From positions 620,001 to 684,000 of the forward strand of contig NZ_JACIEN010000001.1 of the NCBI RefSeq assembly GCF_014196925.1: a stretch of DNA of 64,000 nt, given 5' to 3'. The translations under genes and the position numbers were made by a program. Source of the DNA: Chelatococcus caeni (GTDB taxonomy: Bacteria > Pseudomonadota > Alphaproteobacteria > Rhizobiales > Beijerinckiaceae). Of the stretch, positions 43,683 through 52,574 are shown piece by piece (within the stretch, counting starts at the first letter, position 1; each line of letters begins with the position of its first letter). The notes beneath the pieces are model-generated. The model saw nothing but the letters and a program-made list of their open reading frames with translations, did no database searches and was not told the origin of the DNA.

Positions 43683-44159
43683 GGATTATACTCGGGGGTC
43701 TTTTGGTTTCAGGTGGGGCGCTGGCGTTTCTGGTCTACGTCTCGGCTCGTGCGGTCCATGGCGAATTATGGAACAATTGACGCTCATGGACATTCTGCGA
43801 CCCCGTTGGCTTATCCAGCATTTGGGGGCAAGGTAGAGCGGCTAAACGTAACAGCATCGTAAATATTATTCTGTTATTTCTACCATTCCCGGCTTCTGGG
43901 TCAACAAAGGACGACTCTTCGCGAACGCTGCGCTGCAATAGAGCCCTGCCTTGCCGCATCCGGCTCGCCGGCGCGAGCAGGCCTGCGGAAGGTCTTCGTT
44001 CACGCCTGCCGAGCGCCCGCTGCTGCATCTCCCGGCGACTTCGGGCATGCTCCGTGCGAAGCCGGCCGCCCGTCACCCGTACATTTAAACTTGTCTATAT
44101 CTACTAGACGAGTTGCGGGGGCTTGTCATGCGCTGCGTGCCACGCCGCGTGCAGAATTT
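43683..44159. promoter_or_regulatory. Intergenic region with a long inverted repeat
   Basis: No gene is seen in 477 bases. An AT-rich stretch (43838-43888) may hold the promoter of the NYN gene. Near the rsh end, 10-bp arms AACTTGTCTA (44088-44097) and TAGACGAGTT (44105-44114), with one mismatch, flank a 7-base centre; it resembles an operator but has no T-run. Confidence 0.5.
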
Positions 44160-46367
44160 TCAGCCCGTGACGCGAGTTACCTTGCTCACCACACGCTTTG
44201 CGCGAAGTTCGCCGATGATGGCGTTGAGGTGTTTCAAGTCCCACACGGACACATCGATCGTCAGATCGGTGAAATCCGGCGTCCTGCGGCGCATGATGAC
44301 GTTGTCGATATTGCCGTCATGCTCGGCGATCACCTGCGCAACCGTAGCGAGCGTGCCCGGTTCGTTGATGGAGTTGAGCGCGATCCGCGCGGGAAAACGC
44401 TGCCGGTTGCTGTCCTCCACCGCCCAGCGCACGTCGAGCCAGCGGTCCGGCGCATCCTCGAAGGCGGCGAGGGAGGGGGACTGGATGGGGTAGATGGTGA
44501 TGCCTTCGCCCGGCGTCAGGATGCCGACGATGCGGTCCCCCGGCACGGCGCCGCCCTCCGGCGCGAAGCGCACCGGCAGGTCGCCGTTGAGGCCGCGGAT
44601 GGGGATGGCGCAGCTCGGGCCTTCCTCCCCGCCGGTGCCGGGCACCTTGAAGCGCAGGTTGTCCCCGCCCTTGATGTCGAACCAGCCGACGCCGTTGGCG
44701 CTGTCGCTGCTCGGCTTCCGGTCCTCCCGGTATTCCGGGTAGATGGCCTGCACCACATCGCCCGAGAACATCTCGCCGCGTCCGACGGCGGCGAGCACGT
44801 CGTCGATCGACTGCCGTGCGAGCCGCGGCAGCGCCGCCTTCAGCTTGTCGTCGGAGAAGGCCTTGCCGGCGCGCTCGAAGGCCCGGTCGAGGATCTGGCG
44901 GCCGAGGCCCGCATATTGCCGGCGCACGGCGCTGCGTGTGGCGCGGCGGATGGCGGCGCGCGCCTTGCCCGTGACGACGAGCGATTCCCAGGCCGCCGGC
45001 GGCACCTGTCCCTCCGCGCGCACGATCTCGACCTCGTCGCCGTTCTGCAGCTCCGACAGCAGCGGCGCGATTCGGCCGTTGATCTTGGCGCCGACCGCCG
45101 TGTTGCCGACGTCCGTGTGCACGGCATAGGCGAAGTCGATGGGTGTCGCGCCGCGGGGCAGGGCGATGAGCCGCCCCTTGGGCGTGAAGCAGAAGACCTG
45201 GTCGTGGAAGAGCTCGAGCTTGGTGTGCTCGAGGAACTCCTCCGGGCTGTCGCCCTCGGCGAGGAGGTCGACCGTGCGCCGCAGCCACTGATAGGCCCGG
45301 CTCTCGTTCATCAGCGTGCCGCCGGCGCCGGTGCGCCCGTCCTTGTAAAGGGCGTGTGCCGCGATGCCGTACTCGGCGATCTCGTGCATCTCGGCGGTGC
45401 GGATCTGCAGTTCGACGCGCTGGTGCCCGGGCCCGATCACCGTCGTGTGGATCGAGCGATAGTCGTTCTGCTTCGGCGTCGAGATGTAGTCCTTGTAGCG
45501 CCCGGGCACCATCGGCCAGGTGGTGTGCACCACGCCGAGCGCCCGGTAGCAGTCGTCGAGGCTGTCGACGAGGACGCGGAAGCCGAAGATGTCGGAGAGC
45601 TGCTCGAAGGCGACGGACTTGCGCTCCATCTTGCGCCAGATGGAATAGGGCCGCTTGCGCCGGCCGGTCACCTTCGCCGCGATGCCCCGTTCGGCGAGCC
45701 GGGCCATCAGGTCGCGCTCGATGGTGTCGATCAGCGGGCCGTTGCGCTGGGCCACTTCCTCGAGCCGGCGGGTGATCGTCTCGTAGGCCTCCGGCTTCAG
45801 GTAACGGAAGGAGAGATCCTCCAGTTCGTCGCGCATTTCCTGGATGCCCATGCGCCCGGCGAGCGGGGCATAGATCTCCAGCGTCTCCTCGGCGACGCGC
45901 AGGCGCTTTTCCGGCACCACGTAGTGCAGGGTGCGCATATTGTGCAGCCGGTCGGCCAGCTTGACGAGCAGCACGCGCACGTCGGCGGCGATGGCGAGCA
46001 GCAGCTTGCGGAAGTTCTCGCCCTGCTTGGCCTTCTTCGACACGAAGTCGAGCTTCTTGATCTTGGTGAGGCCGTCCACCAGCGCGCCGATCTCCTGACC
46101 GAACATGCGGTCGATCTCTTCGCGCGTGGCGTCGGTGTCCTCGATCGTGTCGTGCAGGACGGCGGCGACGATGGTTGAATCGTCGAGCCTGAGGTCCGTC
46201 AGGATGGCCGCGACCTCGAGGGGATGGGAAAAGAACAGGTCGCCCGAGGCGCGCTTCTGCTGGCCGTGCGCCCGCATGGCATAGACATAGGCCCGGTCGA
46301 GCAAGGCCTCGTCCGCATCCGGATGATAACGTTTGACACGCTCGACGAGCTCATACTGCCGCATCAT
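44160..46367 (-). CDS. rsh: Bifunctional (p)ppGpp synthetase/hydrolase Rsh
   Basis: A 735-residue RelA/SpoT homologue, the single stringent-response enzyme usual in alphaproteobacteria. The N-terminal HD hydrolase domain has HDTIED at 72-77 and the metal-binding SHPLEVAAIL near 47. The synthetase domain has PGRYKDYISTPKQNDYRSIH. The TGS domain (FCFTPKGRLIALPRGATPID) and C-terminal ACT domain (NEPGTLATVAQVIAEHDGNI) follow. The start MMRQYELVERV at 46367 is the conserved one; no strong ribosome-binding site is seen. Both activities look intact. rpoZ lies upstream on the same strand. Confidence 0.95.
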   Translation of the reverse strand: MMRQYELVERVKRYHPDADEALLDRAYVYAMRAHGQQKRASGDLFFSHPLEVAAILTDLRLDDSTIVAAVLHDTIEDTDATREEIDRMFGQEIGALVDGLTKIKKLDFVSKKAKQGENFRKLLLAIAADVRVLLVKLADRLHNMRTLHYVVPEKRLRVAEETLEIYAPLAGRMGIQEMRDELEDLSFRYLKPEAYETITRRLEEVAQRNGPLIDTIERDLMARLAERGIAAKVTGRRKRPYSIWRKMERKSVAFEQLSDIFGFRVLVDSLDDCYRALGVVHTTWPMVPGRYKDYISTPKQNDYRSIHTTVIGPGHQRVELQIRTAEMHEIAEYGIAAHALYKDGRTGAGGTLMNESRAYQWLRRTVDLLAEGDSPEEFLEHTKLELFHDQVFCFTPKGRLIALPRGATPIDFAYAVHTDVGNTAVGAKINGRIAPLLSELQNGDEVEIVRAEGQVPPAAWESLVVTGKARAAIRRATRSAVRRQYAGLGRQILDRAFERAGKAFSDDKLKAALPRLARQSIDDVLAAVGRGEMFSGDVVQAIYPEYREDRKPSSDSANGVGWFDIKGGDNLRFKVPGTGGEEGPSCAIPIRGLNGDLPVRFAPEGGAVPGDRIVGILTPGEGITIYPIQSPSLAAFEDAPDRWLDVRWAVEDSNRQRFPARIALNSINEPGTLATVAQVIAEHDGNIDNVIMRRRTPDFTDLTIDVSVWDLKHLNAIIGELRAKRVVSKVTRVTG

Positions 46368-46476
46368 GGGCCGGTGACCGGGATCAGTTCTCAATTTTTC
46401 AAAAGATATCATGAAGATAGGCCGGTGGCGCAAGGGCTTGCACAGCGCCTCGACGCCGCAGCTTGCGTCCGCCAAC

Positions 46477-46505
46477 GAAAAAAGCCCGGCTGGGTGCCGG
46501 GCTTT
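46477..46505 (-). terminator. Intrinsic terminator of rpoZ
   Basis: On the minus strand the stem AGCCCGGC/GCCGGGCT with a five-base loop is followed by TTTTTTCG. It separates rpoZ from rsh. Confidence 0.9.
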
Positions 46506-46536
46506 CCAGCCAACCGCTGGCGTCGCAGCGTGCCGG

Positions 46537-46920
46537 TCAGTCGTCGTCGCCGCTGTCGGCCGGCGGGACGAGGCCCTCGAGGCCGCGCAGCAGGTCTTCC
46601 TCGCTCATCCGGTCGAACTGCACGTCGCTGTCGTCGCCGCTCGACGACGGCGTGCCGATCAGCGGCACGGCGTCCGCCTCCGGCTCGTCGACCTCGACGT
46701 AGCGCTGCATCGAGTGGATGAGGTCTTCCTTCAGGTCTTCCGGCGAGACGGTCTCGTCCGCGATCTCGCGCAGGGCCACCACCGGGTTCTTGTCACGGTC
46801 GCGGTCGACCGTCAGCGGAGCGCCGGCGGAGATCATGCGGGCACGATGGCCAGCGAGGAGCACGAGGTCGAAGCGGTTGTCGACCTTGTCGATGCAATCC
46901 TCGACGGTAACGCGAGCCAT
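46537..46920 (-). CDS. rpoZ: RNA polymerase omega subunit
   Basis: A 127-residue subunit of RNA polymerase that helps assembly and forms part of the ppGpp site. The conserved start [20 protein letters not shown] and [20 protein letters not shown] are clear. The C-terminus is acidic and extended ([10 protein letters not shown] to the end), as in Hyphomicrobiales. The start at 46920 is preceded by GAGGGAG. Confidence 0.96.
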   Translation of the reverse strand: MARVTVEDCIDKVDNRFDLVLLAGHRARMISAGAPLTVDRDRDKNPVVALREIADETVSPEDLKEDLIHSMQRYVEVDEPEADAVPLIGTPSSSGDDSDVQFDRMSEEDLLRGLEGLVPPADSGDDD

Positions 46921-47042
46921 GCTGGGCTCCCTCTCAAGCGACAAAATGTTACGGATCGAACGCGCTACCTACACCCGCGGGCCCGCGAGCGCAAGGGGCG
47001 GCGAGGCGGCGGGCGGCGGAAGGGCCGGCGCACGCGCTCGTG

Positions 47043-47087
47043 CCCCGGACGCACCGCAGCATGAAATGATGCGGTGCTGAGCCGGGG
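47043..47087. repeat. REP-type palindrome, second kind
   Basis: A 45-base imperfect palindrome: CCCCGGACGCACCGCA on the left, TGCGGTGCTGAGCCGGGG on the right. It resembles the CCCGGAC...GCCGGG repeats scattered in many alphaproteobacterial genomes, and lies just before copy D of the other element. Confidence 0.8.
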
Positions 47088-47099
47088 CCTATTCAAGCA

Positions 47100-47170
47100 G
47101 CGCCTGCGGCGGATTCTCGCGCTGGTTCCCGGCTCGCATTCCGCTTCGCTGCATGCGTCCGGGAAACGAG
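47100..47170 (-). repeat. REP-like dispersed element, copy D
   Basis: On the minus strand: CTCGTTTCCCGGACGCATGC, then AGCGAAGCGGAATGCGAGCC, with a tail to GCCGCAGGCGC. It is nearly identical to copy C in its core. Confidence 0.88.
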
Positions 47171-47204
47171 GTTGCTTCCGGTTGCCGCGGTCTGCCATCC
47201 GCTT

Positions 47205-47262
47205 CGACTGCCGACTGCCGACTGCCGACTGCCGACTGCCGACTGCCGACTGCCGACTGCCG
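47205..47262. repeat. GACTGCC microsatellite
   Basis: Eight perfect 7-bp units of GACTGCC (GGCAGTC on the minus strand), immediately before the 3' end of the MmcQ/YjbR gene. Only a few bases separate it from that stop codon. Confidence 0.92.
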
Positions 47263-47271
47263 CTTGATCCC

Positions 47272-47616
47272 TCACACTCCCGCCGCGAGCCGCTTCGGCG
47301 CCGTCATGCGGTAGCTGCGGCGCACGATGGCTTCGACCTCGGTCCAGTCGGCGCCGTCGTCGAGGCGCATGCCGATCCAGCCCTTGTGGCCGACGTAGGG
47401 CGGCACGAAGAAGCGCGCCGGGTCGGCGCCGACGAGCACCATCTGGCTGCCGGGCGGCGCCTTACACCACAGCGAGGGGCGGCCGTCGCCGCTCCTCGGC
47501 ATGGCGAAGATCTTGTCGCGGATGCGGAACGTGGGGCCGCCCCAGGTTTCCTTCTCCTCGGCCTCGGGCAGGGCGAGGCAGATGCGGCGCAGCAGATCGA
47601 CCGGCTCCACCGTCAC
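47272..47616 (-). CDS. MmcQ/YjbR-family protein
   Basis: A 114-residue protein of the MmcQ/YjbR family (PF04237): LLRRICLALPEAEEKETWGG, FRIRDKIFAM, VPPYVGHKGWIGMRLD and a final RRSYRMTAPKRLA. The family has a double-wing DNA-binding-like fold, but no function is established. The start is GTG at 47616 with GAGGGGGG upstream; an in-frame upstream ATG would overlap the NUDIX gene. It follows the NUDIX gene by ten bases. Confidence 0.85.
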   Translation of the reverse strand: MTVEPVDLLRRICLALPEAEEKETWGGPTFRIRDKIFAMPRSGDGRPSLWCKAPPGSQMVLVGADPARFFVPPYVGHKGWIGMRLDDGADWTEVEAIVRRSYRMTAPKRLAAGV

Positions 47617-47626
47617 GGGACCCCCC

Positions 47627-48379
47627 TCACAGCTCCTCGCGGACGAAGCGTCCACGGCGTTCGTAATAGAACGGCACGGGCAGCTCCGGCGCGAAGCCGC
47701 CGGCGATGCGCGCCTCCAGTTCCTCGATGATCACATGCGTGATCGTGGGCAGGTCGAGGCGCTTGGCGTCGCGCAGCGACACCCAGGCGAGCTCGGTGAG
47801 CTCCGACTGCGGCCCGACGATGTCCGGAACGGTGGCGGCGATGGCGGTCGCGTCCACGGCGAAGAAGCGCGTGTCGAAGCGCTTGGGCCGGCGCGGCGGC
47901 GTGATGGCGCGGGCGACGAACTGCAGCGTCTCGAGATCGGGAAAGATGCCGTGCTCGAGAAAGGCTCGCCACGGCCCCTCCGGCGCGCTCTCCGGCGGGC
48001 CGTAGTCGCGCGAGCCGATGATGAGCCCGGTCTCCTCGAAGGTCTCGCGCACCGCGGCGAGCGCAAGCGCCCTGGCACGCACGAGGCTGGGGCGCGTGAC
48101 GCGGGAGACGAGGCGCATCTCGGCGGCCGGGTTGAGCATGCCGGCCACCGGCATCGCCCGGTCCCCGGCCTCGATGCGCCCGCCGGGGAAGACGAACTTG
48201 CCGGGCATGAACTTGTGGCCTTCGTGCCGCCGGCCCATCAGCACCTTCGGCGTGCGGCCGCGCCGGTCGATGATGATGAGCGTCGCCGCGTCCCTGGGGC
48301 GCTGGTTGTCCCAGCGCCGCTCCCGCGGCGCATTCGTCAGGAGTTCGGTCGTCGACAGATGCCGGGCGTGGTCGCTCAC
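47627..48379 (-). CDS. NUDIX hydrolase with an interrupted Nudix box
   Basis: A protein of about 250 residues. The Nudix box is split: GGRIEAGD near residue 68 and AAVRETFEETGL near 108 are separated by about 35 extra residues, where the usual box has about seven. The catalytic Glu residues of REXXEE are present. This layout is known from NUDT19-like proteins that act on CoA derivatives, but the substrate cannot be stated. The start is taken as GTG 48379, with AAGGA upstream and four bases after the DUF983 stop; ATG 48394 is the alternative. Confidence 0.87.
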   Translation of the reverse strand: MSDHARHLSTTELLTNAPRERRWDNQRPRDAATLIIIDRRGRTPKVLMGRRHEGHKFMPGKFVFPGGRIEAGDRAMPVAGMLNPAAEMRLVSRVTRPSLVRARALALAAVRETFEETGLIIGSRDYGPPESAPEGPWRAFLEHGIFPDLETLQFVARAITPPRRPKRFDTRFFAVDATAIAATVPDIVGPQSELTELAWVSLRDAKRLDLPTITHVIIEELEARIAGGFAPELPVPFYYERRGRFVREEL

Positions 48380-48383
48380 CGCG

Positions 48384-48824
48384 TTATCCTTCATTGCCGC
48401 TCATGCGCAGCGGCGCTTCCTCGTCGGCGTTGTCGCCGAAGCCGTGCATGCGCAGCGCCCACTGGTAGCCGACGACCCCGCCCTTCACCGGCTGCAGCAG
48501 CGCAAGGCACATGCCGAGGGCGAGCAGGGGCCACAGCACCATGTGCGTCCACAGCGGCCACTCGGCCGCGCTCTCGATGGTGAGGTTGGCGCCCACGACG
48601 ACGTGGCCGACGATGGTGATGACGATATAGGGCGGCAGGTCGTCGGACCGGTGGTGCGACAGGTCCTCGCCGCAGGCCTCGCACTGCGGCCTGACCTTGA
48701 GGAAGCCCGAGAACAGGCGGCCGCGGCCGCAGGCCGGGCAGCGGCAGGCAAGGCCGCGCTTGATCGCGCCCTGCCAGTCGCGCCGCTCCTCGAAGGCATT
48801 CATCAATCGTCCCGTCGGGGCCAT
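48384..48824 (-). CDS. DUF983 membrane protein with zinc-ribbon motif
   Basis: A 146-residue protein. An N-terminal C4 zinc-ribbon-like motif (CRCPACGRG and CEACG, residues about 27-52) is followed by two transmembrane helices (IVITIVGHVVVGANLTI and MVLWPLLALGMCLALLQPV). This is DUF983, whose function is unknown. The start at 48824 has AGGA six bases upstream and overlaps the RNase R gene; ATG 48803, in a TGATG overlap with the rnr stop, is the alternative. The rnr-DUF983-NUDIX order is conserved in Hyphomicrobiales. Confidence 0.88.
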   Translation of the reverse strand: MAPTGRLMNAFEERRDWQGAIKRGLACRCPACGRGRLFSGFLKVRPQCEACGEDLSHHRSDDLPPYIVITIVGHVVVGANLTIESAAEWPLWTHMVLWPLLALGMCLALLQPVKGGVVGYQWALRMHGFGDNADEEAPLRMSGNEG

Positions 48825-51205
48825 GTCGTATCCTGTTTCGCCCGGTTGTTGCGCGCGCCTTTCTGCCGGGCCGCCTTGCGAGCGGCTGCCCGCTCGGCCG
48901 CCTTGGCGCTCTTGCCGGGCCGGAAGGATTTGGCATTGCGGCTGCGCGCGCGCAATTGGGCGCTCTGTCGCGCGCCGGCCTTGCCGTCGCTGAGCATCTC
49001 GAAGCGCAGGGCGCCGGCCACGGGCGCGGCTTCGACGAGGCGCACCGTCACCCGGTCGCCGAGGCGGAAGACCTCGCCCGAGCGGGAGCCGACGAGGGCA
49101 TGTTGCCGCTCGTCGAAGCGGAAGTAGTCGGCGCCCAGCGTCGCTGCCGGGATGAAGCCGTCGGCGCCGGTGTGGTCGAGCTTCACGAAGAGCCCCGCGC
49201 CGGTCACGCCCGCGATCTGCCCCTCGAAGGTCGCGCCGACATGGTCGGCCATGTAGTGGGCGATGAGCCGGTCGATGGTCTCGCGCTCGGCCGCCATGGC
49301 GCGCCGCTCCGCCGCCGAGATGCGCGCCGCGACCTCCGCCATCTCCTCCCGCGTCGTCGAGGCGGGCAGGCCGCCATCGCCGAGCTTCAGGTGGCGGATG
49401 AGGGAGCGGTGCACGATGAGATCGGCATAGCGGCGGATGGGCGAGGTGAAGTGGGCGTAGCGGCGCAGCGCCAGGCCGAAGTGGCCGTAATTGTCCGTCG
49501 AATATTCGGCCTGCGCCTGCGAGCGCAGCACGATCTCGTTGATGAAGGCCCGGTGCGGGGTCTTGTCCACCGAGGCGAGGATGCGGTTGAAGAGGGACGG
49601 GTGCAGCACGCCGCCCTTCGGCAGCTTGAGGCCGATGGAGGCGAGCACCTCGCCGAGCACGCGCATCTTCTCGAGCGAGGGCTCGTCGTGCACGCGGTAG
49701 GTGAAGGCGAGGTCGCTCTTCTCCAGCGTCTCGGCGGCGCAGACATTGGCGAGGATCATGAATTCCTCGATCAGCCGGTGCGCGTCGAGCCGCTCGGGAA
49801 TGAGCACGTGGTCGACCGTACCGTCCTCCTTGAGGATGAGCTTGCGCTCCGGCAGGTCGAGCGCCAGCGGCTCGCGTGCGTCGCGGGCGCGGGCGAGCGC
49901 GTGATAGGCGGCCCACAGCGGTCTCAGAACGGGTTCGACGAGCGTGTCCGTCACCTCGTCCGGCCTGCCGTCGATGGCCTTCTGCGCCTGCGGATAGGCG
50001 AGCTTGGCGGCCGAGCGCATGAGCACGCGGTGGAAGCTGTGGCGCTTCTTGCGGCCGCTCGCGTCGATGACGATGCGCACGGCGAGCGCCGGCCGATCCT
50101 CGCCCGGGCGCAGCGAGCACAGGTCGTTCGAGATGCGCTCGGGCAGCATCGGCACGACCCGGTCGGGGAAATAGACCGAGTTGCCGCGCTCCAGCGCCTC
50201 CCGGTCGAGCGCCGAGCCCGGCGTCACATAGGCAGCGACATCGGCGATGGCGACGTGCAGGACATGGCCGCCCGGATTGTCCGGGTCCTCGTCCGGCTCC
50301 GCGTGGACGGCGTCGTCGTGATCCTTGGCATCGGCGGGGTCGATGGTGACGAGCGGCAGCGCGCGCCAGTCCTCGCGTCCCGCAAGCGTCGCGGGCTTCG
50401 CCGCCTCCGCCTCGCGCAGCACCGCCGGCGGGAAGACGTGCGGGATGCCGTGGGCGTGGATGGCGACGAGGCTGATGGCGCGCTCGGACTTGAGGGAGCC
50501 GAGACGCTCGCGCACCTTGGCCTGCGGCGGGCCGAGGCGCGTGCCGCGCGCGACGGAGACGCTGACGAGGTCGCCGTCCTCCGCCTCGCCCTCGGCGCCG
50601 GCTGGAATGATGATCTCCCGCCCGAGCGACTTCTTGTCGACGGACACGAGATAGCTGCCGCCGCGCTCGCGGTTGACCCGGTAGACGCCGAGCACCTGGG
50701 CCTTCATCTTGGCGATGAGCTTGATGATGCGCCCGGTGTAGACCTGCGGGCCTTCTTCCCCGGCCGGCTCGACGCGCACCAGCGCCCGGTCGCCGACGCC
50801 CGGGGCCGGCTCGCCGGCGCGCTGCCGGCGGGACGGGGCAATGATGATGCGCGGCGCCTTGCCGTCCTCCTCCGTGCTCCACTCCGCCGGCTCGGCGACG
50901 AGCTCGCCGTCGGCGTCGCGGCCGGTGATGTCGGCGAGCACGACGGGCGGCAGGCGCCCGGCCTTGTGCAGCACCTTGCGCCGCCGGTCGATGACGCCCT
51001 CGTCCTCCAGTTCGCGCAGCATGCGCTTCAGCCAGATACGCTCGCCGCCGCCGATGCCGAAGGCGCGCGCGATCTCGCGCTTGCCGACCTTGCCGGGCGA
51101 TTCGGCGATGAAGGCGGCGATGGCCTCCTTCGTCGGCATGTGCGCATCGCCGCGGACGGGGCTGTGGTGGTGGGTGGCTTTCGGGGGCTTCAGGCGTCGG
51201 GCCAA
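48803..51205 (-). CDS. rnr: Ribonuclease R
   Basis: An 800-residue 3'-5' exoribonuclease of the RNB family that degrades structured RNA. After an N-terminal winged-helix segment (REIARAFGIGGGERIWLKRM) come cold-shock-like domains, the RNB catalytic domain with Asp residues in TIDPADAKDHDDAVHAEPDE, and a C-terminal S1 domain (VGATFEGQIAGVTGAGLFVK) with a Lys/Arg-rich tail. The start is uncertain: TTG 51205 gives the LARRLKPPK beginning seen in relatives; ATG 51256 and ATG 51139 are alternatives. Confidence 0.94.
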   Translation of the reverse strand: MARRLKPPKATHHHSPVRGDAHMPTKEAIAAFIAESPGKVGKREIARAFGIGGGERIWLKRMLRELEDEGVIDRRRKVLHKAGRLPPVVLADITGRDADGELVAEPAEWSTEEDGKAPRIIIAPSRRQRAGEPAPGVGDRALVRVEPAGEEGPQVYTGRIIKLIAKMKAQVLGVYRVNRERGGSYLVSVDKKSLGREIIIPAGAEGEAEDGDLVSVSVARGTRLGPPQAKVRERLGSLKSERAISLVAIHAHGIPHVFPPAVLREAEAAKPATLAGREDWRALPLVTIDPADAKDHDDAVHAEPDEDPDNPGGHVLHVAIADVAAYVTPGSALDREALERGNSVYFPDRVVPMLPERISNDLCSLRPGEDRPALAVRIVIDASGRKKRHSFHRVLMRSAAKLAYPQAQKAIDGRPDEVTDTLVEPVLRPLWAAYHALARARDAREPLALDLPERKLILKEDGTVDHVLIPERLDAHRLIEEFMILANVCAAETLEKSDLAFTYRVHDEPSLEKMRVLGEVLASIGLKLPKGGVLHPSLFNRILASVDKTPHRAFINEIVLRSQAQAEYSTDNYGHFGLALRRYAHFTSPIRRYADLIVHRSLIRHLKLGDGGLPASTTREEMAEVAARISAAERRAMAAERETIDRLIAHYMADHVGATFEGQIAGVTGAGLFVKLDHTGADGFIPAATLGADYFRFDERQHALVGSRSGEVFRLGDRVTVRLVEAAPVAGALRFEMLSDGKAGARQSAQLRARSRNAKSFRPGKSAKAAERAAARKAARQKGARNNRAKQDTTWPRRDD

Positions 51206-51482
51206 GGTTCTTGTCCAATCGGTCGTTGGGTCTGTTCTCGCATGAGCGGCGCGCAAAGGCTACAGCGGCCATCCCGCCGCGGCGGCCGGCGGCCTGCGCT
51301 GACCGAATGCGGTGGCAGCGGCACGGGTTCCAAGCGCACGGCAGGGTGAGAATATCCGGCTGGGCCGGGTTTTCCTAAAGTTTTACTCAGCAGCCACATG
51401 AGAACAACTCGAAAACATGCCGATTGACAGTGAAGCGGTTGCCCAATAGCTGACGGCGGTTGTTTTCGGGGTTGGGGCTTAA

Positions 51483-52574
51483 ATGAACGATATTTCAGCA
51501 ATGCCGCGCGCAGCGGCGATGCCGGCTGGCGGGCGTATCGAACAATTCACCTTCGCGGGGTCGGCCCGAGAATATTTCGGCATCTGGATCGTCAACGTGC
51601 TGCTGACGATCGTGACGCTCGGCATCTACTCCGCCTGGGCCAAGGTGCGGCGCATGCGCTATTTCTATGGCAGCACCCGTCTTGCCGGCAGCAGCTTCGA
51701 TTATCACGCGCGGCCGGTGAAGATCCTCATCGGCCGCATCATCGTGGTCACGGCGATCGTCATCTACAACGTCCTCGCCAATCTCGCCCCGCTCGCCGGC
51801 CTGGCCGTCAGCCTCGTTCTGCTGCCGGTCGTGCCCTGGCTGCTGCAGCGCGGACTGCGCTTCAACGCCCGCGTCACGAGCTTCCGCAACGTGCGGTTCG
51901 ACTTCGCCGGCGGCTACTGGGGCGCGGCCAGGGCCTTCGTCCTCGGCCCGGTTATTGCCGTGCTCTCGCTCGGCATTCTCGCCCCCGTCACCTCGCGCTG
52001 GCTGTGGCGCTACGTGGTCGGCAACCTGCGCTACGGCGGCCGCGGTGTCGCCTGCGAGCCGAGCGTGCGCGCGCTCTATCGCCAATGGTGGCTGCCGGCG
52101 TTGCTCGTCGTCTGCGGGCTGGTGCTCGTCGCCGGCGGCGTCGTCGCGCTGAAGGCGTCGTCGCTGCTGCAGGCCATGGGCTATGACGACCTGCGCCGCG
52201 TGCTGTCCGTGATCATCCCCATCGGCATCGTCGCCTATCTCGTCCTGTTCTACGGCACGGCAGGCCTCGTCTACCACGCCGGCGTGCGCAACGTCGCGCT
52301 TGGCGCCACGGTGCTCGACGGCCAGCATCGCTTCCGCTCCACGCTGTCGCGCGGCCGCTATGCCTTCATCGCCATCACCAATCTCCTCGCCACGGTCTTC
52401 TCGCTCGGGCTGGCGCGGCCCTGGGCGGCGGTGCGCATGGCGCGCTACAACGCCGCCGCAACCGCGCTCGTCGTCGCCGGCTCGCTCGACGACTACCTGA
52501 GCGGGATCGTCGTGAGCGGTTCGGCCGTCGGAGCGGAGTTCATGGATGTGGAAGGCTTCGACTTTGCCCTCTGA
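51483..52574 (+). CDS. YjgN-family (DUF898) membrane protein
   Basis: A 363-residue protein of the DUF898/YjgN family. About eight hydrophobic helices are arranged in pairs, with the repeated family motif TLGIYSAWAKVRRMRYFYGS near residue 43 and a second copy SLGLARPWAAVRMARYNAAA near 311. The function is unknown. The gene overlaps the next one by 29 bases, so the two proteins are likely made together. Confidence 0.9.
   Translation: MNDISAMPRAAAMPAGGRIEQFTFAGSAREYFGIWIVNVLLTIVTLGIYSAWAKVRRMRYFYGSTRLAGSSFDYHARPVKILIGRIIVVTAIVIYNVLANLAPLAGLAVSLVLLPVVPWLLQRGLRFNARVTSFRNVRFDFAGGYWGAARAFVLGPVIAVLSLGILAPVTSRWLWRYVVGNLRYGGRGVACEPSVRALYRQWWLPALLVVCGLVLVAGGVVALKASSLLQAMGYDDLRRVLSVIIPIGIVAYLVLFYGTAGLVYHAGVRNVALGATVLDGQHRFRSTLSRGRYAFIAITNLLATVFSLGLARPWAAVRMARYNAAATALVVAGSLDDYLSGIVVSGSAVGAEFMDVEGFDFAL

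Noticed and set aside
48384-51272. 962-residue ORF antisense-frame reading through rnr into the DUF983 gene
   Set aside because: Only its last 146 residues are the DUF983 protein; the rest is an out-of-frame reading of rnr, rich in Arg and Ala.
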